This document shows, in pieces, positions 5,358-10,589 of a stretch of DNA of 10,589 nucleotides. The stretch's first letter is position 1. Every line of letters begins with the position of its first letter. This DNA comes from JBCBJX01 sp038522735 (GTDB taxonomy: Bacteria; Pseudomonadota; Alphaproteobacteria; Caulobacterales; Parvularculaceae): contig JBCBJX010000102.1 of NCBI GenBank assembly GCA_038522735.1, positions 1 to 10,589 of the forward strand. Direction: 5' to 3'. The notes beneath the pieces are model-generated. The model saw only the letters and a list, made by a program, of their open reading frames with translations. It was not told the origin of the DNA and did not search any database. The position numbers were made by a program, and so were the translations under genes.

Positions 5358-6440
5358 ATGACACGCAGCCCCGAGATCGACAATCCCGCGCCCCTCTCCC
5401 TAGACCCCCTCGCCCCGGACGAGGACGGCGCCTACCGCTTCGCCCCGGGGGAGGCGGATATCGGCGCGCGGATCGACAAATGGCTGTCGGAGCGGATCGA
5501 GAGCCTCACCCGCTCCCGTCTGAAAGCGCTCATCGAGGAGGGCGCCCTCTCCCGCGACGGGGAGGCGTTCACCGACCCCTCCTGGAAAATGCGCGCCGGG
5601 GAGACCTTCGCGCTCGCGCCGCCGCCCGTCGTCGATCCGGAGCCGAAGGGCGAAGCGATCCCGCTCGACGTTCTCCACGAGGACGCCGACGTCGTCGTGC
5701 TGGTGAAGCCCGCAGGGCTGGTGGTCCACCCGGCGGCGGGCAACTGGTCCGGCACCCTCGTTAACGCCCTCATCCATCATTGCGGCGACAGCCTCTCCGG
5801 CGTCGGGGGCGTCGCGCGGCCGGGGATCGTCCACAGGCTCGACAAGGAGACGTCCGGCGTCATGGTCGTCGCCAAGCACGATGCGGCGCACCTCGGACTG
5901 ACGAAGGACTTCTCAAGGCACGCCATCGAGCGTGTCTACGACGCGATCTGCCTCGGCGCGCCGCGGCCGGGCGTCGGAACCGTCGACGCCGCCCTCGCCC
6001 GCGGCGGCGGCGACCGGAAGAAAATGGCTGTGGTGAAGGAGCCGGAGCGCGACGATGCGAGGCGCGCCGTCACCCATTACAAGATTGTCGAGAGCTTCGG
6101 CCGGACGCGGGCCAAACTGCCGGGGGACGCGGTCGCAAGCCTCCTCGCCTGCGAGCTGGAGACCGGCCGCACCCACCAGATCCGCGCTCATATGGCCCAT
6201 ATCGGCCATCCGCTGATCGGCGACCCTGTCTACGGCCGCGGCCCCGGTCTCGCCGGCGTCTCCGCGGACGCGGACGACGCGGCGGCCTGCGCTGTGAAGA
6301 CCGCCCGCGCCTTCCGGCGACAGGCCCTCCACGCCCGGGTCCTCGGCTTCGCCCACCCGATCAGCGGCGAAGATTTACGGTTCGAAGCGCCGCCGCCGGC
6401 GGATTTCGACAAACTGCGGGCCGCCCTCGCCGCTCTGTGA
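5358..6440 (+). CDS. rluD: RluA-family 23S rRNA pseudouridine synthase (RluD-like)
   Basis: A 360-aa enzyme that isomerises uridines in 23S rRNA to pseudouridine; RluD itself modifies helix 69 (positions 1911, 1915, 1917 in E. coli), which is important for ribosome assembly. Residues 34-90 are an S4 RNA-binding domain (GARIDKWLSERIESLTRSRLKALIEEGAL). The catalytic domain follows, with VVLVKPAGLVVHPAAGN (113-129) and the RluA-family signature GIVHRLDKETSGVMVVAK (156-173), whose D162 is the catalytic aspartate. ETGRTHQIRAHMAHIGHPLIGD-like text near the C-terminus is the second conserved motif. The S4 domain and HRLDKETSG suit RluC/RluD, and adjacency to rpoH favours the alphaproteobacterial rluD locus. 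It has a longer-than-usual loop of Asp/Ala residues after VYGRGPG. ATG 5358 has no strong Shine-Dalgarno; GAAGCT about 20 bases upstream is poor. An ATG at 5347 opens only four codons. Confidence 0.93.
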   Translation: MTRSPEIDNPAPLSLDPLAPDEDGAYRFAPGEADIGARIDKWLSERIESLTRSRLKALIEEGALSRDGEAFTDPSWKMRAGETFALAPPPVVDPEPKGEAIPLDVLHEDADVVVLVKPAGLVVHPAAGNWSGTLVNALIHHCGDSLSGVGGVARPGIVHRLDKETSGVMVVAKHDAAHLGLTKDFSRHAIERVYDAICLGAPRPGVGTVDAALARGGGDRKKMAVVKEPERDDARRAVTHYKIVESFGRTRAKLPGDAVASLLACELETGRTHQIRAHMAHIGHPLIGDPVYGRGPGLAGVSADADDAAACAVKTARAFRRQALHARVLGFAHPISGEDLRFEAPPPADFDKLRAALAAL

Positions 6441-6442
6441 GC

Positions 6443-6463
6443 AGACGCGACGGAACCGTGTCT
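6443..6463 (+). other. Short hairpin between rluD and rpoH
   Basis: AGACGCG (6443-6449) can pair with CGTGTCT (6457-6463), seven pairs including one G-U wobble, with a seven-base loop. It begins three bases after the rluD stop. No T-run follows, so it is not a convincing intrinsic terminator; read-through from rluD into rpoH remains likely. The pairing is short enough to be chance in GC-rich DNA. Confidence 0.25.
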
Positions 6464-6502
6464 CGCTTCGGCAGCAGGGCGCATTACGCTTTCGTTACGA
6501 CA

Positions 6503-6532
6503 CTTCAAACGCCCCGCTCCGGCGCCTATGTG
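6503..6532 (+). promoter_or_regulatory. Candidate rpoH promoter
   Basis: TTCAAA (6504-6509) and TATGTG (6527-6532) are separated by exactly 17 bases and sit 77 bases before the rpoH start, matching 4 of 6 and 3 of 6 positions of the housekeeping consensus. The same stretch read as CTTCAA (6503-6508), 16 bases, then CCTATGT (6525-6531) also resembles a heat-shock sigma-32 promoter (CTTGAA ... CCCCAT), which would fit the self-activation of rpoH known in some alphaproteobacteria. Transcription would start near 6539. Both readings are weak matches by eye. Confidence 0.3.
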
Positions 6533-6539
6533 AACGCTT

Positions 6540-6601
6540 CGCAGTCGCCGACAGGGGCTGCGGGCGATGGCCGCCGCACGCCGCGGGGCCAATAGAAGGG
6601 G
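6540..6601 (+). promoter_or_regulatory. Structured rpoH 5' leader with two stem-loops before the ribosome-binding site
   Basis: Stem 1 pairs CGCAG (6540-6544) with CTGCG (6558-6562), extendable by a wobble and a C-G pair. Stem 2 pairs GGCC (6569-6572) with GGCC (6587-6590) and CCGC (6574-6577) with GCGG (6583-6586), with one bulged G (6573) and a five-base loop. The Shine-Dalgarno GAAGGGG (6595-6601) follows directly, seven bases before ATG 6609. In E. coli the folded rpoH mRNA acts as a thermosensor; whether this different leader does the same is inference. Leader hairpins could also be simple stabilisers. Confidence 0.4.
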
Positions 6602-6608
6602 AACCGCC

Positions 6609-7571
6609 ATGGCCAAAACCGGGTCCGCGCTCGCGACGCGCAAAACCACCAACGCCCTCACCACCCTCGCCTCGACGCCGGAAGGCTCGTTGTCGAAGTA
6701 CCTCTCCGACATCCGGAAATACCCGATGCTGGAGAAGGAGGACGAGTACACCCTCGCGAAGAACTTCGCCGAGTCCGGCGACACCGACGCGGCGGGCAAG
6801 CTCGTCACATCGCACCTGCGGCTCGTTGCGAAGATCGCCATGGGTTATCGCGGCTACGGTCTGCCGATCGGCGAGGTGATTTCGGAAGGCAATGTCGGCC
6901 TTATGCAGGCGGTGAAGCGCTTCGATCCGGAGAAGGGTTTCCGCCTCGCGACCTACGCCATGTGGTGGATCCGGGCGTCCATCCAGGAATACATCCTGCG
7001 CTCCTGGAGCCTCGTGAAGATCGGCACCACGGCGGCGCAGAAGAAGCTCTTCTTCAACCTGCGGAAAATTAAATCGCGCATCGACGCGATCGATGAGGGC
7101 GACCTCAAGCCCGAGCAGGTGGAGCATATCGCGACCAAGCTCGGCGTGACGGAGGAAGACGTCGTCAGCATGAACCGCCGCATGGCGGGTGCGGACAATT
7201 CGCTCAACGCTCCTCTGCGCAACGACGCGGACGGCGGCGGCGAGTGGCAGGACTGGCTGGTCGACGAGAACGCCGTCTCCGCGGAAGATCACCTGGCCGA
7301 CACGGACGAACACGATATGCGCATGGGGCTTCTCGAACGCGCCATGGAGGAGCTGAACGAGCGCGAGCGCCACATCCTGACCGAGCGCCGCCTGCAGGAA
7401 AATCCGTCTACGCTCGAAGACCTCTCCAAGGTTTATAAGGTCTCGCGCGAACGGGTCCGCCAGATCGAGGTTCGCGCATTCGAGAAGTTGCAGAAGGCGA
7501 TGAGGCGGCTGGAGAAAGAAGCGAAAGCGCCCCGCCCGCAGATCGAGCAGGGCGAAGGCGCCGCGGCTTGA
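6609..7571 (+). CDS. rpoH: RNA polymerase heat-shock sigma factor sigma-32
   Basis: A 320-aa sigma-70-family factor that directs RNA polymerase to heat-shock and protein-folding genes. Region 1.2 is at about 27-60 (LSKYLSDIRKYPMLEKEDE). Region 2 is at about 65-135, with LVTSHLRLVAKIAMGYRGYG, DLI-like PIGEVISEGNVGLMQAVKRFDPEKG and the DNA-melting segment FRLATYAMWWIRASIQEYI. The RpoH box, QKKLFFNLR, is at 144-152 and is specific to RpoH proteins. Region 3 lies at about 165-195. Region 4 is at about 240-300, ending in the helix-turn-helix STLEDLSKVYKVSRERVRQIE. The start ATG 6609 has GAAGGGG seven bases upstream and gives MAKTGSALAT; the frame is open 14 codons further up, to 6567, but that region has no ribosome-binding site and carries the leader hairpin. 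It is the last gene before a convergent neighbour 13 bp away, and it follows rluD, the usual alphaproteobacterial order. Confidence 0.97.
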   Translation: MAKTGSALATRKTTNALTTLASTPEGSLSKYLSDIRKYPMLEKEDEYTLAKNFAESGDTDAAGKLVTSHLRLVAKIAMGYRGYGLPIGEVISEGNVGLMQAVKRFDPEKGFRLATYAMWWIRASIQEYILRSWSLVKIGTTAAQKKLFFNLRKIKSRIDAIDEGDLKPEQVEHIATKLGVTEEDVVSMNRRMAGADNSLNAPLRNDADGGGEWQDWLVDENAVSAEDHLADTDEHDMRMGLLERAMEELNERERHILTERRLQENPSTLEDLSKVYKVSRERVRQIEVRAFEKLQKAMRRLEKEAKAPRPQIEQGEGAAA

Positions 7572-7584
7572 ATGTCGCGCGGCT

Positions 7585-8322
7585 CTATCGCCGTCGCAGC
7601 TGAAACAAGATCGTCAGCAAGATCAGGATGATCAGGAGAATAAGCGGAAGAAACGACGGAGCGGCCGCCTCGTCGCTTTGATCCGGCGCTGGCTCGCCCG
7701 TTCGGCTCGGCTGCAGAACTTCAACCGCGGTGGCGGTGAAGCTGAGATACGGGGATTCGGCGCGCGCGTCCGTTCCGTCCTGATAGGAACCATATTGAAA
7801 ATAGCCGCCGCCGAAGTCTCTTCCGTCCGGCGGAAAGACAACCTCCTTTAGGCCGGTGACCGGATCGTCCAGCAGAGAGAACGACGGACCGTCGGCATCT
7901 ATGATCTGAATATTCGACGTTTCCATGGAAGCTCGTCCAGACGGAAACTCACTGACGACGCCGATGCTAAGATTGAAATTAAAGCCCGTCCGATCCGGAT
8001 ACTGATCAGGATCAAACTCCGCGCCGTAGGTGCGCGTCTCGACATTCGCGCGGGCGCCGGGCTCGCCGCTCACGGCGTTTATGTCCGGCGGATCGAACTC
8101 GGGCGTTTCGTGAACGTAAAGAAACGTGGCGCCGAAGGCGGCTTCGACGCGCTTTATGTAGTAGAAGTCTGCGACGCTTTCCGGTCGATAGTAGTCGCTG
8201 AGCGTATAGCGGATCTCGACGGGAACCGTTCCGTCAGCCGCTGCGTCCTCGAACTCAAAACCGCTCGCCCGCCCGACGCCTTTGATGATGACTTGCGTAT
8301 CGCCCAACTCGTTCGCCCCCAT
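7585..8322 (-). CDS. Unrecognised protein with C-terminal membrane anchor
   Basis: A 245-aa protein I do not recognise. Residues 1-205 look soluble and beta-rich, acidic, with many Phe/Tyr/Gly (for example DYYRPESVADFYYIKRVEAA and GGGYFQYGSYQDGTD). A Glu/Asp/Pro/Ala linker spans about 206-222. The end is one very hydrophobic helix, 224-242 (FLPLILLIILILLTILFQL), closed by RRR, so the C-terminus is probably cytoplasmic. No signal peptide is visible. This is either a tail-anchored protein or a secreted, C-terminally anchored protein (PEP-CTERM-like layout) whose N-terminus is lost. ATG 8322 is the first possible ATG; an in-frame TAG lies 15 codons upstream and there is no good Shine-Dalgarno. 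Hand counts give G+C of 34/60 (7741-7800), 32/60 (7861-7920) and 29/60 (7921-7980), against 41/60 in the neighbouring autotransporter (8701-8760), which suggests transfer or relaxed selection. It lies 89 bp downstream of the autotransporter on the same strand and convergent with rpoH. Confidence 0.7.
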   Translation of the reverse strand: MGANELGDTQVIIKGVGRASGFEFEDAAADGTVPVEIRYTLSDYYRPESVADFYYIKRVEAAFGATFLYVHETPEFDPPDINAVSGEPGARANVETRTYGAEFDPDQYPDRTGFNFNLSIGVVSEFPSGRASMETSNIQIIDADGPSFSLLDDPVTGLKEVVFPPDGRDFGGGYFQYGSYQDGTDARAESPYLSFTATAVEVLQPSRTGEPAPDQSDEAAAPSFLPLILLIILILLTILFQLRRR

Positions 8323-8411
8323 CGCGTGGCGCAGCAGTCGCCACCCCCGCGTAAGACGGTAACGCTAAGTGGCGGAGGCGCCAGCGCCGGGCGATGATCG
8401 ACGGGCGGGTT

Positions 8412-10589
8412 CTAAAACCGCGCGCCGAGGCGGAGGATCGCGCCGAGTTGGCCCCCTTCACCGGCCGTCTGGGCGGTGAAGGCGGACGCGGACGCCGTCC
8501 ACGGACCTTTGATTTCCCGCGCATAGGTCGTCTCGACGACCACCGGGCGGGCGGCGTCGAGATCGAGGCGGCGGTTTTCGACAATCACCGTCCCGTCTTT
8601 CTCGCGACCGACCGGCAGCGCGACGTCGGCTGAGCCGCTGCGGGCCGTGAGCGGCTGGCTGACTGCGAAAGAGAGAGTATCCCGCCTGGCGAACACGCCG
8701 CCGCGGGCGAGGGCGACGACGAAGGCGTCCGTCTCCACATCGTCCCAGTTGTCGAGGAAGTAGCTCGCGCCCTGCTCCGTGCGCCCCGTCGTGTAGGAGG
8801 CGTAAAGCGCGAAACCGGCGGCGAAGCCGGAGAGCGCGGCCTCCACATACTCCGTATCGGCCGTGTTTGCTTCAAAGGCGCCGCGGCCGAAGCCGCCGAG
8901 GGCCGAGCCCTCTTCATTAAGGCGGCCGTATCGGGCGGTGACGTTGAACGCCATCTTGCCGATCTTCACATCGCGCGCCGCGGCGAACGACATGAGTTCC
9001 GATTGCGCGTTGCGGTCGTTGAACGCCTGGAACGCCGCCGTCGGGCTTTCGTTGCCGACGAGTTCGTAACGATCCGTGGTGCGATGATAGGCGCCCGACA
9101 GGGTGAAGCCGAGCGGCGCCCTGGCGATGAGCGCGACGCCGTCGGCCTCCTCCATCAGCGCCGCATAGGGGGCGCGGGCAGGGTTCGCGTTGACGAGCGC
9201 CGGGTTGGCCGTCTCGCCCGCAAAGCCGAGGCGGCCGTCCGTCGCCATCGCCATGTCGATGGAAAGACCGTTCGCGATCTTCACCCGCGCGCGGCCGGTG
9301 ACCCGATCGCCGAGCTCGTCTTCGCCCATGAAGCGGCGGCGCTCCGCATCGACCGGCGCGAGGTTCGAACGTGCGATCGAATACTTCGCAACGCCCGGCA
9401 CCGAGCCGGAGACGAGGTCCGCCGACGGCGCGGAGAAGAAAATGCGGTTGAGGATCTGGTCGTCCTCGTTCATCCGCACCTGGCCGGCGAGATCGACCGG
9501 GAACGGGAAGCCGTCTTCATCGAACGCTATGGCTCCAGCGAAAGCAGCGTCCGCAAAGCCCGCGCCGAAAGCGGAGGGCGCCGTCCACTGAGCGTCGGCG
9601 AACGTCACATCCTGAGAGAACGCCGACACGGACGCGAAGCCGAGGGGGCCGAGCGGCGCGAGGGCCAACGGCAAGTTAATGAGCCCGCGTCCTTCGACGT
9701 CGTTCGACTCCGACGCGGCGCGCGCAAGACTTGATGTCGAGGATGTTCGGAAAATTCGGGAGATGATCTCTTGAGACGAGACGCTCGGGAAGGTCGCCTT
9801 CAGAATTGCAGCGGCGCCGGCGACATAGGCGGCCGCGATCGCCGTCGATTCCCCCTCGACGGCGCCGAACAGCGACGGATCGGCGCCGGCGACGCGTGTT
9901 GAAATCGTTCCGTCTACCAGCACGCCGACGCAGAAGTCGTTCGCGCCGCGACAGGCGCTGGCGCCGTTAAGCCCCGGGGCGCCGTCGTCGAACGGAATGT
10001 AAAGCGGATTGTTGGAGTCAATCGGCGCTCCGCCGTCGTGGTCGGGGTTCGCCTCAAAGCTCGTCGCAATGATCACGTTGTTCTGGGAGTCCGGATCGCC
10101 CGCCGCAGTGATCGCCGGGTTGCCCGGCGTCGACACGAAGCTGAAAGCGGTGCCGTCGAAGGCGCCTACGCCGCCAAGCTGTCCCGCTGCGATGACGACG
10201 ATCTTGTCCGCGGCGGCGGCCGCCTCGATCGCGGTCTGAACGCGGTCGCCAGCGTCCTCGAGGAACGAGCCGACGCCGATGACGATGACGTCGCTCTCAG
10301 CGCCCGGGAGCGAGTTGTAGACGGCCTGGTCGCCCGCATCGCCCTGGAAGCTGCCGGCGACGCCCGCAGCCGAGAGGATCGCGGCGGCGAGACCCGCTTC
10401 CGGGAAGAAGGGCTGTCCGTTCACATCATAGGCGAAGCGAACGTCGACGAGATCAGCGCCGAAAGCGACGCCGTGAATGTCGGTTCCCGCCACAGGATTG
10501 GAGTCGCCGTTGCGGTTGGCGCCGACGACGCCGCCGACTTGCGTGGAAAGCTGGTCCTCCAACGCATAGGGGCGCGTATCGATCGCGAA
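8412..10589 (-). CDS. Autotransporter with S8 subtilase-like passenger lacking its catalytic residues, N-terminus beyond the window
   Basis: The frame is open to the right edge, giving 725 visible residues of a type V secreted protein; the signal peptide and the catalytic-Asp region lie outside. The passenger has the subtilase order: the His-motif region (LSTQVGGVVGANRNG), GVAFGADLVDVR, the strand VIVIAAG(QLG)G, the Cys pair C-x6-C (codons 9951-9953 and 9930-9932) that matches the CGxxxxWC motif of NalP-type subtilase autotransporters, and (GES)TAIAAAYVAGAAAILK, the Ser-motif helix. At the key positions the residues are Leu for His (codon 10548-10550), Gln for the oxyanion Asn (10179-10181) and Ala for Ser (9840-9842), so it is probably not a protease. 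The last about 290 residues show alternating amphipathic strands typical of a 12-strand beta barrel and end GAILRLGARF, with the terminal Phe recognised by the BAM complex. It likely displays the passenger at the cell surface. The TTG at 10560-10562 is not a real start. Confidence 0.85.
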   Translation of the reverse strand, partial: FAIDTRPYALEDQLSTQVGGVVGANRNGDSNPVAGTDIHGVAFGADLVDVRFAYDVNGQPFFPEAGLAAAILSAAGVAGSFQGDAGDQAVYNSLPGAESDVIVIGVGSFLEDAGDRVQTAIEAAAAADKIVVIAAGQLGGVGAFDGTAFSFVSTPGNPAITAAGDPDSQNNVIIATSFEANPDHDGGAPIDSNNPLYIPFDDGAPGLNGASACRGANDFCVGVLVDGTISTRVAGADPSLFGAVEGESTAIAAAYVAGAAAILKATFPSVSSQEIISRIFRTSSTSSLARAASESNDVEGRGLINLPLALAPLGPLGFASVSAFSQDVTFADAQWTAPSAFGAGFADAAFAGAIAFDEDGFPFPVDLAGQVRMNEDDQILNRIFFSAPSADLVSGSVPGVAKYSIARSNLAPVDAERRRFMGEDELGDRVTGRARVKIANGLSIDMAMATDGRLGFAGETANPALVNANPARAPYAALMEEADGVALIARAPLGFTLSGAYHRTTDRYELVGNESPTAAFQAFNDRNAQSELMSFAAARDVKIGKMAFNVTARYGRLNEEGSALGGFGRGAFEANTADTEYVEAALSGFAAGFALYASYTTGRTEQGASYFLDNWDDVETDAFVVALARGGVFARRDTLSFAVSQPLTARSGSADVALPVGREKDGTVIVENRRLDLDAARPVVVETTYAREIKGPWTASASAFTAQTAGEGGQLGAILRLGARF

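Noticed and set aside
8349..8365. Imperfect palindrome GCGTAAGACGGTAACGC upstream of the orphan gene
   Set aside because: Only four terminal pairs plus one inner pair match; too weak to call an operator or terminator.
8863..9734. Plus-strand ORFs of 133-243 codons opposite the autotransporter
   Set aside because: Antisense shadows with Arg-rich translation and no motif, while the minus-strand frame shows a continuous subtilase-like passenger and barrel.

Overview
The window is GC-rich (about two-thirds G+C by eye) bacterial chromosome with tight gene packing, Shine-Dalgarno-led genes and no mobile element, CRISPR array, tRNA or rRNA that I could see. The gene content points to an alphaproteobacterium. 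The evidence is an RluA-family pseudouridine synthase directly upstream of rpoH, an RpoH with the diagnostic RpoH box, a DUF6460-like small membrane protein, a DUF6476-like protein beside rluD, and a subtilase-type autotransporter. A marine or Parvularcula/Hyphomonas-like lineage is plausible, but that is a guess from style and not an identification.

Layout, left to right. (1) 1-108, minus: the first 36 codons of a probable NhaP/CPA1-type cation:proton antiporter, cut by the left edge and divergent from (2). (2) 221-1476, plus: an MscS-family mechanosensitive channel followed by a 98-aa DUF6460-like membrane protein. These look like an envelope or osmotic-stress pair, with a strong hairpin at the channel's stop codon. 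(3) 1477-1760: 284 bp between convergent genes, with no credible ORF but several good inverted repeats. (4) 1761-4947: a flavin/redox/light cluster. A renalase-like FAD oxidoreductase (minus) stands 75 bp from a divergent, translationally coupled plus-strand operon of a DCC-motif (DUF393) protein, a cryptochrome/photolyase-family flavoprotein and a 51-aa DUF2256 zinc-ribbon protein. (5) 4964-7571: a DUF6476-like membrane protein (minus), then rluD and rpoH (plus). The rpoH leader carries a candidate promoter and two stem-loops just before the ribosome-binding site. (6) 7585-10589, minus: an unrecognised protein with a C-terminal membrane anchor and clearly lower GC, downstream of a large autotransporter that runs off the right edge.

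Two points stand out. The autotransporter passenger has the subtilase (S8) fold signature, yet the positions of the catalytic His, the oxyanion Asn and the catalytic Ser appear to be Leu, Gln and Ala, so it looks like a catalytically dead pseudo-subtilase on the cell surface. The photolyase-family protein belongs to a divergent clade that appears to lack several residues used by classical CPD photolyases, and it is coupled to a DCC protein and DUF2256 beside a second flavoenzyme. This looks like a small, poorly characterised blue-light/redox module. All alignments were made by eye from memory of the families; no search was run.
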